Positions 24,130 to 36,300 of a DNA stretch of 64,000 nt are shown piece by piece. The first letter of the stretch is position 1, and each line of letters opens with the position of its first letter. Origin of the DNA: Perca fluviatilis (lineage: Eukaryota; Chordata; Actinopteri; Perciformes; Percidae); NCBI RefSeq assembly GCF_010015445.1, contig NC_053126.1, positions 20,791,669-20,855,668 of the forward strand, given 5' to 3'. A program made the position numbers and the translations under genes. A model generated the notes under the pieces. That model ran no database searches. It had not been told where the DNA came from and saw only the letters and a list, made by a program, of their open reading frames with translations.

Positions 24130-24195
<66 letters not shown>
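24061..24195. repeat. Long alternating T/A homopolymer block
   Basis: About 135 bp of T runs with A runs and a few interruptions, structurally like 5309-5398. The Lys/Phe-rich minus frame here is an artefact. Confidence 0.9.
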
Positions 24196-24196
<1 letters not shown>

Positions 24197-25430
24197 TGCT
24201 TTTACATCTACAGAACATATGTCCCGGCACTAAAGGAAGTACATGAGTTAACATCAAAAGCATTAGAGTAATGATGTCACCCACATTTTTATTTCTCCCC
24301 TCATTTATTTAAATGCCGCCCTGCGCAGTAAACTGAGACCCTCCACTACAGGCTTTCAAGATAATAAAACTGGTACCAACAAGGCCCAATGTGCTCCATC
24401 TGCACCGCTGAAAGCACTTAACTCATGAGTCCTCAATGTGGCTTTCTTCCAATGGGATGAAATATATGAATGAACCTTCTACAATAGGATTTGTTTCTAG
24501 TTAGGAGTAACACACACACACAAGACCAGATCGTGAATACAATGAATACTACTACTCTTGGATTTAGAGAATGGGATTTTCACTTACGAAACCTCAGCCT
24601 CCATGTGCTTTGTGTCACGAGTGACATTAAATATGCCTCCCTGTGCCTTAAGTATTTATCACTGACCTCTGGTTTCCATGTAGTGTTTGCAAGAAACACA
24701 GGGGGATTATTCATGAACATTTTAACACCCCTAGACTAAAAGTTTATACATTTAAACATATCTCATGAATTTTTTTAAGGTTTATTCAGAAAATATTTAG
24801 TAGTATTTCCATTTATTTAATGTACTTGTAAGAACAGTATGTTTTGATGTTGTATGTTATCTGGTGGAGGTCTGGAGCTTTGGGGTTATGCCTCTGTGTT
24901 ATGGTGGTCAAGGCATAGATGCATCCATTGAGGAATTAATTGATAATTTGGCGTACAATTAAGCCAGATAATAGTTGTCAGACCAATTCAATTCCAAATG
25001 GATGTGTTGTACGTAACTGGGCCAGGTCGTGCTTTTATTATACAGCATTCATCAGCGATGACAATGGGAAGGTTTGCAAAAAAAAAAAAACGGCTTGACT
25101 GGCTGGATCACAAAATAGAGGTTTTTCTAGATTTGAACCAGTTACGGAAACAATGTTGTTGTACTGTATGCATTAGTTCACTTCATGACTGAGAGCAACT
25201 GGACCGCAAACGAAATTACTAGACCACAAAATTGAAATGTGCCGAGCGTGAACTTGCTCCATGTTGCCTTAACTACCAACAATCTGTACTGGCATTTGTA
25301 ACATGTAGAAGAAAACACACAAACTGAAGAAGGAAGACAGCTGTACATCTCACCTGGGTCACACAGTTCCTTTACCAAGAGGTGGTAATGAAAAAACACA
25401 AAGTCACTTCTACATCCTAATGCAACCACG
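24196..25430. other. No recognisable gene
   Basis: Unique-looking sequence with a short poly-A at about 25079-25090. No motif was found. Confidence 0.5.
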
Positions 25431-25438
25431 CCTGACAA

Positions 25439-26979
25439 CAGAGATGGGAAGTAACGAAGTACAAATACTTCGTTACTGTACTTAAGTAGATTTTTCGGAT
25501 ATTTCTACTTTACTTTACTATTTTTTTTTGTGGCGACTTTTTACTTTTACTCCTTACATTTTAACACGAATATCGGTACTTTCTACTCCTTACATTTTAA
25601 AAATTGGCTCGTTACTTTAGTTTTGTACAAGAGGTCGTAATGTCGGAGAATAAGCGCGAACGCGCCTCACACCGCGAGCGGGCGCGTGCGCCACACAGAA
25701 AAAAAGTGAGAAAAAAGAAAGAGAGAGAACTGCTGTCCGGAGGATAATCAGTTGAGATCGTGTGTGTGCGTCCTTGAGAACTGTAAGTCGTATAACTTAT
25801 GTTGTCAGTTACTGTAGCCTGTTGTTGTATTGGTCTATAGTTCCTGCACAGTTAAAGTAGGTTAGCTAGTGATTTAGTTGTTTGTGTTCTTCACCTGTTA
25901 GCTAGGTTTCACGTTGCTACACGCAACGTCATTCAAGCATCAACACAAAGAGAGAAGTTGTCCGTGTTTTACAGACACACCTGGGGGGAGAGGGGGAGGG
26001 GGGGGGGGCGAAGTTTGAAACCAGCATCAGCTTTAAATACGGTCCTAATCTAGTCCTCACTAGCAAGTTTCAAATAATTTCACTGGAGTTACCGTTATTA
26101 TTTTTCACGTGATCAATACCGAATTCAATCTAATTGGATGGGAATATACTGTAGGCTACGTTGCATGTAACGCACCACTACAAGACTACTCGACAGATTC
26201 GGCCGCATTCTGCATTCATTTGCGGCAAATAATTGCAACATGATGGTGGTAACGTTAGCACTAGTAGTATGGACGGCGACATGATTGAAAATGAAGAAAA
26301 CAGAGATCCCAGAGATTAGGCAGACAAGCAGCAAGACATTCCCAATCATCCCTGGCCTTATCTGAGAGAGATGTTTGAGATAGGCTAGAGGCGTCAAGTA
26401 TGACTCCTGGCCAATGTGCTGTGTAACTCTAAAAGTATGGGGAACTTCTTAATTAATCTATGTTTAGTAATTCATATTGTATCCTTTATTTTCTTTCTAT
26501 ATTTGAGCACACACACATGCATGTAGATTCCTTTAAAATGTTAAGGGGACGATTAAAAAGAGAAACTGGATCTGTGAATTCTCACAGAATCACAGTTGAA
26601 TTCATATCTTGCTACTCAGTCAGAATCTTATTAAGCGGGTCCCAGTCTCTGTCACAATAATCATATATGTGATGTTTGGCAGACATCCATTTAAAATGTA
26701 GACAATGGCATATAAAGAGCCTGGTTTTATGTCTACTGAAGTTTCTCATCTTGCACTCTAGTAACGTGTGTGGTCCAGGTAGCTTTGCATAAAAAGTGGT
26801 TGTCATTCGCAAGGCTACTTTTACTTTTATACTTTAAGTACATTTCAAAGCCTGTACTTTGTTACTTTTACTTAAGTAAAGAAGTTAAATCAGTACTTCT
26901 ACTTTTACCAGAGTATTTTTTAACACAAGTATCTGTACTTCTACTTAAGTACGGGAAGTGAGTACTTTTGCCATCTCTG
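25439..26979 (+). mobile_element. 1541-bp hAT element with perfect 8-bp target duplication
   Basis: The left terminus CAGAGATGGGAAGTAACGAA and the right terminus ending GAGTACTTTTGCCATCTCTG are inverted at CAGAGATGG. Both ends are full of ACTTAAGTA/TACTTTTACTT words, as in Tol2-group hAT ends. The sequence CCTGACAA occurs immediately outside both ends (25431-25438 and 26980-26987), a perfect 8-bp target duplication. The interior has a CpG-rich leader (about 25650-25700) and a broken transposase N-terminus (26269-26440). The rest of the coding region is gone, so the copy is non-autonomous. The intact target duplication argues for a comparatively recent insertion. Confidence 0.93.
26269..26440 (+). 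pseudogene. BED-finger N-terminus of the hAT transposase, broken
   Basis: Starting at the ATG at 26269 the frame reads MDGDMIENEENRDPRD, a stop, then DIPNHPWPYLREMFEIG, another stop, and with a one-base shift KYDSWPMCCVT. The PWPYLREMFE followed by DS-W-x-M-x-C is the recognisable opening of the BED zinc finger in this hAT group. The downstream His pair is not visible. Two in-frame stops and a frameshift mark it as dead. It lies in the same orientation as, and central to, the flanking hAT ends, so it is the remnant of the element's own gene. Confidence 0.6.
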
Positions 26980-26987
26980 CCTGACAA

Positions 26988-28209
26988 CAATATAACATGA
27001 ATAACACTGTTTGTTTGCCTTTATAATCATTTAGCTGTAAAATCTCCTTAAAAACCAGAAAGAGATTTCAGCCATTAAACCAATGTCATTATAAAACAGC
27101 CTGACAAAATAAATCCCCCCCTGAATGATCCTACCATTTTTTGTTTTAAATGGATATTTGTGTTTAATGTACTTTGTGCCTCTCAAAATCAAGATTAAAA
27201 TCAAAAAGCAGTTTCAAAAACAGTACCACTAATTTATCAACTTGCACACATGGTTGCGTTTTAACCAGCACACAACAAAACCTTTTCCTGCCCTCATCTG
27301 TCTAGTTGTAGCTGCAATGTGTAACTTACCACCAGCACAAGTTATAGAAGAGATGAAAGAGCATATTTGTTTCACCTTGCTGCTCTTTGTATCCAGAACC
27401 ATATCATTGACCAAACAGGTGACATCAAACGAAAAGGTGGAATCAGAGAAACTCATTCAGTACGTGCAGGCTGAGAAACTGAGCATTGCAAGCATGCAAG
27501 TGACTCCTGCTGTAGCCGTGTCAGAATTTGAATGTAAAAGAGGGAGTGCCTGGTTTATCAGGACCTGTATTATTTGGATTTGGCACTGCAATTGTCTCTC
27601 TAACCCTAATGCCAATTATCAGCAACACAGAAAGAGGCAGAAAAGAGACAGGAGTAAGAAACAGGGAAGGGGAAAAGGACACAAATATTGCAGATTTATT
27701 TGGTCGGTGCTGTCTGTCCTCTGATAAGTGTATGCTAATAGTATAATGGCTCCCTCTTCTTACCAAGTCATGAAGACTAACGCCGGGGCTGATGACTGAC
27801 AAGCAAAAGAGCCACACATCATAATTGCCCTGTCACACAACAAATAACAGTGATTAGCAGTTTGAAAGGAATAGCTTCAGGATGTCAGCAGCTTTGCTCT
27901 GCCTCAGAAAACAAACATATTAACATGCTAATGTTCTGAGAATAACGGCACGCTTTTGAGTTTGTAATTTCTCACCTTCAATATGATTTACAATTCTGAC
28001 ACGGTCATAAATATTCACCTAAATCAATTTGTATCACTTTTTACGGTAAATACAACCTTAATTTTTCAGAATAGGATAATAATAATTGGGCAAGAAATGT
28101 GTTGTTTATTCTTAAATCTCACCGGCACATGTATAAAACCACACACTAACATTAGTTTCAATTTGAAGTTAAATATAATATAATAAGATTTATACTGGAA
28201 ACAAAGGAA
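26988..28209. other. No recognisable gene; one long chance frame
   Basis: A 160-codon plus frame (27242-27724) overlaps a 98-codon minus frame (27521-27817). The plus frame turns into a KR-rich tail (HRKRQKRDRSKKQGRGKG), has no motif I recognise and no obvious splice context. I treat both as unproven. Confidence 0.4.
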
Positions 28210-28228
28210 ACCTAGAGACAACTAACTA

Positions 28229-28878
28229 TCCATCCATCTCCATCCATCTTCGTCCGCTTATCCGGTGTCGGGTCGCGGGGGGAGCAGCTCCAGCAGGGGA
28301 CCCCAAACTTCCCTTTCCCGAGCAACATTAACCAGCTCCGACTGGGGGATCCCGAGGCGTTCCCAGGCCAGGTTGGAGATATAATCCCTCCACCTAGTCC
28401 TGGGTCTTCCCCGAGGCCTCCTCCCAGCTGGACGTGCCTGGAACACCTCCCTAGGGGAGGCGCCCAGGGGCACCCTTACCAGATGCCCGAACCACCTCAA
28501 CTGGCTCCTTTCGACGCGGGAGCAGCGCTCTCGAGCTCCTCACGGATGACTGAGCTTCTCACCCTATCTCTAAAGGGGAGATGCCAGCCACCCTCCTGAG
28601 GAAACCCATTTCGGCGCTTGTACCCTGGATCCGTTCTTTCGGTCATGACCCAGCCTTCATGACCATAGGTGAGGGTAGGAACGAAATCTGACCGGTAGAT
28701 CGAGAGCTTTGCCTTCTGGCTCAGCTCTCTTTTCGTCACAACGGTGCGATAGATGGAATGTAATACCGCACCCGCTGCGCCGATTCTCCGACCAATCTCC
28801 CGCTCCATTGTCCCCTCACTCGCGAACAAAACCCCAAGGTACTTGAACTCCTTCACTTGGGGTAAGGACTCATTCCCT
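28229..28878 (-). mobile_element. 5'-truncated RTE/Rex3-like LINE with 19-bp target duplication
   Basis: On the minus strand the element reads LPQVKEFKYLGVLFASEGTM, EREIGRRIGAAGAVLHSIYR and TVVTKRELSQKAKLSIYRS, then PTLTYGHEGWVMTERT. After a frameshift it continues RWFGHLVRVPLGASPREVFQ, RPRGRPRTRWRDYISNLAWE and LLELLPPRPD-stop. This is the C-terminal part of an RTE-clade reverse transcriptase, which I believe is Rex3-like. The 3' tail (28229-28252) is a GATG-type simple repeat. The 19-bp sequence ACCTRGAGACAACTAACTA occurs at 28210-28228 and 28879-28897 with one mismatch, a clear target-site duplication from target-primed reverse transcription. The frameshift near 28500 and the truncation make it non-functional. 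Confidence 0.92.
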
Positions 28879-29204
28879 ACCTGGAGACAACTAACTAGCC
28901 AATCATAATTTGGAAGGTTCCTAATATTAGTAAAATGGCTTTGACTTAAAATGAACACCCCCCCCCCCCATACCTCCACCCGGACCCCATTAGACTTTTC
29001 CTTCTTATACATGTTTGTCAATCAGTTGTATAAATGTGTTAGTGCCAATCTGCAATTTGTCAATAATAAAAAATAAACTACGCTTCAGGGTACTCAAAAC
29101 CCCAAATTCAGTTTGCATTATACATGTATCTTGCACAAAAAGCAGTAATTAACAAGAAGCATTAAGTACATATTTAAGGAATAGGGCTTTGAACTTCTGT
29201 CATG

Positions 29205-29560
29205 ACACAACCTGATTTGAACCAGATATTGTAACTTTCTTCAAGAGGAAAAGCCTCCAGTTCTTGACTTCCCACAAAGTTTCAATGATGTTTGGATCTA
29301 TGTTTTGAGGAGGCAGTTAGATTCGGTTTGGCTTAATCTTATTCTTCATGAGCAACCCCTACATTTGTTTACCAGAATGTCAGAGGGCATCATTATCTTG
29401 GAATATGGAAACATCAAAAGGGAACAGTGTTTGTACCTCAGGTGCAGATCTTTCTGTCTGTAAAATGAATGTTATATCACCATGCAGAGCAGCCATCAGA
29501 TTAAATGACGAGGTTCTGCATGCCATTACAGATCCACCACCATGTTATATACTGAAGTTT
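29205..29560 (-). pseudogene. Tc1-like transposase relic (DDE domain)
   Basis: On the minus strand one frame stays recognisable for over 100 codons. It gives GGSVMACRTSSF, LHGDITFILQTERSAPEVQT and FPFDVSIFQDNDAL, stop, HSGKQM, stop, then GLLMKNKIKPNRI, stop, and LPPQNIDPNIIETLWEVKNW. The GGSVM strand, the QDND holding the second catalytic Asp, and the IDPNIIETLW equivalent of DPNPIENLW with the third acidic residue are the core of Tc1/mariner DD34E transposases. The first catalytic Asp region and the helix-turn-helix are absent, and there are three in-frame stops. No terminal repeats were found around it. Confidence 0.78.
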
Positions 29561-31222
29561 TAAACAGATATTGGAGAATTAAAAGCATGCTTTTGAATTA
29601 AACACCTCCAAAAAAATGGAGAAAGACAACTTGTCATACTATGTTAGCTCTTTCCGATGCTCAGTGTTGAATTCTGTGCTACGTATACTTACTATATATG
29701 AAATGCCTTTATGTGTTGACCTCAAACACAGGAGGTTTCTGAATGTCCGCTAACGGCTTGGAGCTTTCATTTCACTGTTTCAGGCAGTAGATGTTGACTG
29801 AGTTTTGTAACAATTATTGGGGACAGTATACTTTTGGCGATTAAAAACTGTGCTCCCACCCTTTTCTAATTACTGATGCAGTTTGTCTATTGCTTTTGTT
29901 TTAAGAACTTTTGCAGCCGTTTCTCATACCAAATAACATCATTATACCACAATTCAGGTTACTCCAAAGACTTGGCCTCTTTGGAGCTTTGTTATCTGCT
30001 TCATGGAGCTTTAACAAGAGCCTACAGCTATGCTAGTGGGTTTTTTAAAGGCTGTAATTTAAATGCTACGGTCAGCATGCTAACACGACAGAAATACCAT
30101 TAGTTGTGTAGGTACAGTTCAAGAGCTGGTTGGGACGATAGAGGCAGCTGTCGGAGATCATATAGCCATTAGGATTCTTTGTCTGTGAACCATGAATGAG
30201 TGTATAACATTTTTAGCCAAACTCTGAACTGGATGTGCAGAACATCATGTCATGGTAGACTGACAATGCCATCCATAGAGCCATGCTGCTAAAATGACTA
30301 TAAATTCATAATTAATCATCAGCTATAATAATAATAATATTGTAATAATAATCATAAAATTATTATCAGACCTTATTTAGTGCAGACATATGCTGCTGAT
30401 TTGCATTGAGCTCATTGGACATGGATAACCTGTGTAGCTGCTGTCTCCATCGATGTTGAGGTGCATCTCTTGATATTAATATTAATAAGCTTTTGCACAG
30501 AGTGAGTACAGTCATCACAAATTCATCAAGGGGACCTAACAAACTGAGCTTTTGTTCCCTGCAGCCTTTTGGAGCTGACATTTCCTCTCTGGGAGAGCTA
30601 AACCAGGTCAGCTCACAGCCAACTGCCTGGGTGGGAATACAGAAAGACTCCCTAATGGGCGCAGGGATGGAGCACCAATCTACCTCTCTGAACGCCTCAA
30701 CAAACTAACCGGGAGACACTCCCAACCAATCAATGGTTATCTATTTATGATTGCATTTTCCAGCTGTAGAGCCAGTTATCACTGCAACACAGATAAAGGC
30801 TTGACACGTTTGGACAAAACTGGTAAGAGCTCGGTAAAGGGTGTTACTTTGAACATTTAGCACTTTTAAAAGGTGAAAAGAAAAATATGAGAAATGGTAA
30901 TGTGCACATACAGTACAGCACATGAAATATAATAGAAGAATAAATCTGTTTTCCTGCTACAGAATATATTTACACACACAAGAGACAAAAACCTTTTTCA
31001 ACCTTTTGTTTGCCATTTTTTATTGTTAGGAGGCTATTCCAAGACATCATTCTGGGCCAGTCCGCTTCCGGTTGAGAAGCCCATTGATATTTTTACCCCT
31101 ACAACGAAGATACAGTTTTGCAATGACTCAGTAGAGCGTAATCAACGTTGAGCGCACACACTACATGGAATAGATTTAAAAGCTAAAGGTCAGCTGATTG
31201 TAACTTTTAGGTGTATTGTAAT
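29561..31222. other. No recognisable gene; one small repeat fragment
   Basis: At about 30258-30298, ACTGACAATGCCATCCATAGAGCCATG is the end of the same dispersed family as 33136-33383 and 37655-37945. An ATA/TAA-rich stretch lies at about 30325-30370. The facing frames at 30366-30708 have no motif. Confidence 0.5.
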
Positions 31223-31543
31223 AAGGCATGGGCCGGTTACCGGTTTCAAGGTTTGAAACAGTCACAGTTTTAAAACCATAAACATTATCTGTCATACCGT
31301 TCCTAAGGTAGGAGCTGTTTTTGATGAGTCATCGAGGACAGAGAGTGCACTTTAGAAATCCATCTCCCTGCCAGTGTGCAGTGTGTTTAAAAATAAAGTA
31401 CACTGTGTTCAATGGAAAAAAATAAAATGTTTTTTTTCCCCAAACATTTAAAAAATAAAACATTTTAAAGCTGTAATTGCAATACCGTGATATTTTTGCT
31501 GAAGGTTATCATACCGTTAGAATCTCATACCGGCCCATGCCTA
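31223..31543. mobile_element. 321-bp hAT MITE with perfect 8-bp target duplication
   Basis: The left end AAGGCATGGGCCGGTTACCG and the right end ...TCATACCGGCCCATGCCTA give a matching inverted repeat AGGCATGGGCCGGT. ATTGTAAT occurs directly outside both ends (31215-31222 and 31544-31551). Internal CATACCGT/ATACCGTG words are typical of one fish hAT family. It has no coding capacity. Confidence 0.92.
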
Positions 31544-31551
31544 ATTGTAAT

Positions 31552-33135
31552 AATAATTTAAAAGCTGGTTAATATTATCATTATTTACTTTCACAAGAGA
31601 TATTGGAGCCCGAGGAACAATGTGCTATTTATGAACTCAACATTGTAACAATAACATGTTATTCAGCTCAGGTAGGGTTTCCAAAATGCGGAATGGCTCA
31701 ACATGTGGCTCAATAGTCAAAGTGCTCCAATCAGGCCATTCATTTAGATTTCAAAGGAAAACATTGTGGCCCAGTGGTCACCTTACTAGGCATACAAGAG
31801 AATCATTACCAAAATTACTTCTGGGTCTCTGGTTGATTGCTCTTAATATTTAAAAATTCATTTTACCTCAATGGCAGAGTAAACCAGGACCCAAATAAAG
31901 GCCCAATTTATTAAATTATGTAAAATGTACATTTCCACATTATAATTTCACAAGTACAGCAAGAGTCATGTGAGGCGTTCCACTAATCTTTTCCCCAAAT
32001 GATGTCAATCTACCATGAAAGAAACTCACCACTTTTATTATTCATTGTTATTTCCAGTCAGGATTTCTACCAAGAAGTCCTCATTGGAGGCAAACAGCTC
32101 AATCAGTCACAGTTAGCAGTAAGAATAATTCATACACATACACATGTGCACAGGCGGCACTGCCGATGTCAGAGTAAAGTTAGATTGAACTTTGAATTTC
32201 CCCAGTTGGATTTTTATTGCTCTGTTTGATAGCATCAGATACTGTCGGCATATGGTTTGCCGCTCCTTCAAAACGCCACGTTACTGTAAACCTCATGGGA
32301 TCAACAGGCTATACAACATGAAACCTACTGTCAGTTTGACTGTCTTTTATTAAATTAAATCATATTGTACTTCTGTAGATGCTGCAGGAGCCACAGAATC
32401 AGCTCCAAGGTGATTCCAAGCTTTTCTTTTGTTACATATAACTCGTACTTTACTGCAAGCTGTTACCTTGAAGAAATATTGTTTTCTAAATATAAATCTG
32501 TCTTGCGCTACGAATTCCACCACAAGTTATATTAAACAAGAAATAGTAAAGTACTACTTTTTAAATATTTTTTTTCTAGGCATTACAAATATAACATCAT
32601 TTGTTTATGGTATTTAGAATAATAGTTTATATTAGTGAAGTTTAATTCTTTCAAATCCATGACATTGTGTAATAGTTTATATGAAAAATGTAAGCCAAGT
32701 AAGCAATACTTACAAGGAATTTGCTTTGGTAGTTGGTGCATACATAAACAAGCATATTAAATATTAATATGCAATAAACAATAAATACAGAAACAAATAT
32801 ATACAAAATGTCTGTTTTACATAAGAAAAAGGTCTAGTCCAGGATGCAGGTTAATGCAAAGTGTAGTGTCTATGAGCAGGGGTGTTGAAATGAATGCGTG
32901 CGTACGATTCTGCATCGATGCAGTGACAGACCATAATCGATTATTGCCTACTGATGTTACTTGTTGATTTTCAATCACCAAAGTCATAAAAATACATCGT
33001 ACAGGAAACATAAATGTCTGTACCAAATACAGTGGCAAACCATCAAGTAGCTAGAGATACTTCACTGAATCAGGGAAAACGGTGAACTGCTGTTGGTGCC
33101 AAAGTAATCATTATTTATTTAAAAATAATTCTCTT
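31552..33135. other. No recognisable gene; a possible hAT end at 32878-33010
   Basis: AGGGGTGTTGAAATGAATGC followed by GATTCTGCATCGATGCAG and ATAATCGATTATT resembles a fish hAT terminus with its internal palindromes, but the other end was not found. The rest is unannotated AT-rich sequence. Confidence 0.4.
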
Positions 33136-33383
33136 AAATGTCAATATCTGTGGCAAATTTCATGGGAATCTATTGACTATTTCACAATACTCAAGATATT
33201 TCCCTCTGATTAACAAATGTCAACCCTTATGGAGGCTCTAGAGAAAAAGTCAGGCGATCTCCAAAGTTAGTAGGATTCTTCCTTTGGGGACCCTCATTTA
33301 ATGGCAATCCCTTAAATAGTTGAAATATTTAAGTCTGGAACAAAGTGGTGGGCTGACCAATATTGCCATCTATAGAGCCATAT
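33136..33383 (-). repeat. Dispersed teleost repeat, inverted copy
   Basis: GGCAAATTTCATGGGAATCT, ATGGCAATCCCTTAAATAGTTG, GTCTGGAACAAAGTGGTGGG and GCCATCTATAGAGCCAT are, in order, words of a common fish repeat. Related words occur in the opposite orientation at 37655-37945. The ATAGAGCCAT end recurs alone at about 30280. Confidence 0.6.
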
Positions 33384-36300
33384 TTGAATCTCTTAGTTTC
33401 AAAAAAAGCCCTTGTGTTCCGTTATAAACACTTATTATATATGTGCATCAGATAGCTGTTTTCAGTTTGTCTATGTATACTGTATCTGTGCGTGATACCA
33501 TGAATAAATAAATTAATAAAATGCAGATGTATCCGACCATATTAATTAATTTCTATTCATTGCCTGAGTTGAACCTAGTGGTTGCAAATTGTAATACTGT
33601 AAATAATTTAACTGACCAGATTTTTCAAACAACCTCAAATAGTAACACTACATTGGCATACAGTAAGTTTAAATCCTGGTTATCACCCAGTCCTTAGCAA
33701 GGTTACTTACAGTCACAGCAATAGGTCCAACCTTTAATCTTATCAGTTTCTGAAGGCTTTCATGGCTGAAGTAGAAGCAGAAACATGTATAAAAAAATCA
33801 CTGTGATGTTTGCAAAGGCCTTAGATGTTTATGAGACAAATAATGTAGTACAGTGATTTTCAGTCAGTGGACAGACGCCAGTGGATGGTTCATCACTCAT
33901 GGAAATCGCCTCCTGTTCCTGATGTGCAGCCACCTGATCAAACACTGGAGCCAGTGATGAGTTCTCACTTTAGAAACAAATATCACACCTTTCCTTTCTC
34001 TTTATTCTCTCTCTCTCTCTCACTCACACTCACACACAAAATGTCACAAATGACTCCTACAGGAGAGAGGCTGGAAAGTCAACAACCCAAACACTAATGA
34101 AAAACAAATCCTCACTGAATCCCATCTGAAAGGAATTCCAGCCAAATGGTCATGATTCATTTTTGACTGCAAATCCCCTTTTGGCATGTTACCATCCCAT
34201 TGTTTCCAGACATACCTGTGCATGTTTTTACCCTCATATGCACTTGCAAATCCTTTTGCAGCATTATTACTAGTGTGACAACATATTTCTGGAAACGCAA
34301 TCAAGACCCAAAGCAGTCAACCAGTTTTTTTTTTAAGTAATAAAAAGGAAAGTATTAGAATTTGACCTTAATGTTTGGTTTCACCATATGTAAAGTGGTA
34401 ATAATACTAAATAATAATAATAAAATAATACTTTTTTGGATTCAGTTCCGATTGTACTTCATAAGCAGACTTCTAGAGCTGATTTGATATTATTCTTGTA
34501 GCCCTGCAGTCACTGGGGGCGAGGGTTGCAACACACTAGGAATGTAACAGTCATACTAAGTAGCAGGTAAAAGCCATAGGGCCGAGCAAGTGCAGCTATT
34601 GGAAACATGCATCATAATAACAGACTCACTGTGTTCCTGCAGCACTCTAACAATCACACTGTCAGCAGAGAGGAAGGGAGAAAAGACTGAGATGGTGTAT
34701 GTAAATCACAGAGATCAGCCATTCGACTTGACTGAAACGTTTAGTCGTCGCTGCCTGATAATCTAAAACCAGAGACTGTGAGAACAGGAGCTCAGGGTGT
34801 ATTTTTGATGAACTGGTCAAGTAAGTCAGCAATTAATCAATTGTTGTGTCATTTTAAATGAATTTGCTGTAATCTAAGCAGAGTATTTTAGAGGTTCTAC
34901 CCTGATGGCTGTTCTCTGTCAAGGCCTTGGTAAATTCAGAAAAGAGAGATACCACAAATTCTCACACTGTTATAATTTACCTGAACTGCTCACGGGTCTT
35001 AGCCCCTCAAAAAGCATAATACCATACCCTTCCTAGTAGGTGTTTAAAATGATGATGGTAGCTTAACAGCAATCGAGAAAAAAAAGTATTAGAGTAGTAG
35101 TAGAGTATGACATAACTCTTTTTATTAATTAATTAGTAGTGAATTGCTTAATTAATCAGCAACTACTTACGATTATTAATTAATTGCGCAAGTCATTTTC
35201 AAGCAAAAAATATCACATTTCCTGTTCCAGCTTCTTAGTTTTAAGTATTTGCGGTTTGTCCTATTTCATAGTAAATCAATATTTTGGGGGTTTTGGAGGC
35301 AAAAAGAAACTTTTGAAGACAATACATTAATATGGCAAGATAACAGTTATTGTCGACAGCCAATGATTTCAACGTGTATAAGCTATCAAGTGTCAAACCT
35401 CTGCCATTGAAAATATTCAGGTAATACACAACTTCACACTGGATTGTGATGCAGCTTTATAAAATACTAATAACATGAATATAGTTGTACAGCAGTGTGA
35501 TTTGGGGTAACCCATACAGTAAGGGAATAAATGGTGAGAATCCTCTCATTATCCCATCACCACCCCACCCACCCTCCATTTCTGCTCGCCGTGAGTGTTG
35601 TTCAAAAGCCTCCTCTTTGAAAACTGGGTTTCTGTCTCTTTCTGAAGGGAGGAAAACGCATTCCACCACAGAGTTCCTTTTGAAGAGGTCTGTTTCATAC
35701 TGATGTACAGTAGTGATACACAAGTTTGACTTTTTCCTATCATATTTAATGGACTGATGGTGCAACTTTCCCTATTTTTCGCAAGAAAAATTCTTCAGAG
35801 TTTTCTTCTGTTTTTCAGTTCAGATGTTACGGGAGATGGTCTGTCAATTAGATAGCTGACACTTGTGTACTGTATGACGACTCACCAGGTTGATTTCACT
35901 ACTAATGGGAGGTAGATGTAGGTTACAGATACATCAAGTTAAAATCCTTTATAATACTTTCATCCCTTTTATTCACGATTGGTACAGAGCATATGGAATA
36001 AAAAGGAGAATGTGGCATTTACCTGGATTCATCTCATCAGTGTATGCACAGTGACACACTTGTACATTGACTACCACGGCATTTGCAAATGTGTGAACAG
36101 CAAGGAAACAGAGGGGCATCTGTCTATGAATAATGCAGGAAGAGATGGAGGATACGTCCATGTCTTTATTTTTAAAAGCAAAGGGGACTAGGCATTACTC
36201 ATGATTATGCCTGACAAGAAGGTACTGTGTTGTCTAATCCCTTTAACTACAATTACCCATGTCCTGTAATTAACATAGGGCTTTTATAGAGTGCATATGT

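Noticed and set aside
24102..24284. Lys/Phe-rich minus frame
   Set aside because: Translation of A/T homopolymers.
27242..27817. 160-codon plus frame with KR-rich tail and a 98-codon antisense frame
   Set aside because: No domain, no splice context and low-complexity basic tail. I could not separate it from chance, so I did not call it a gene.
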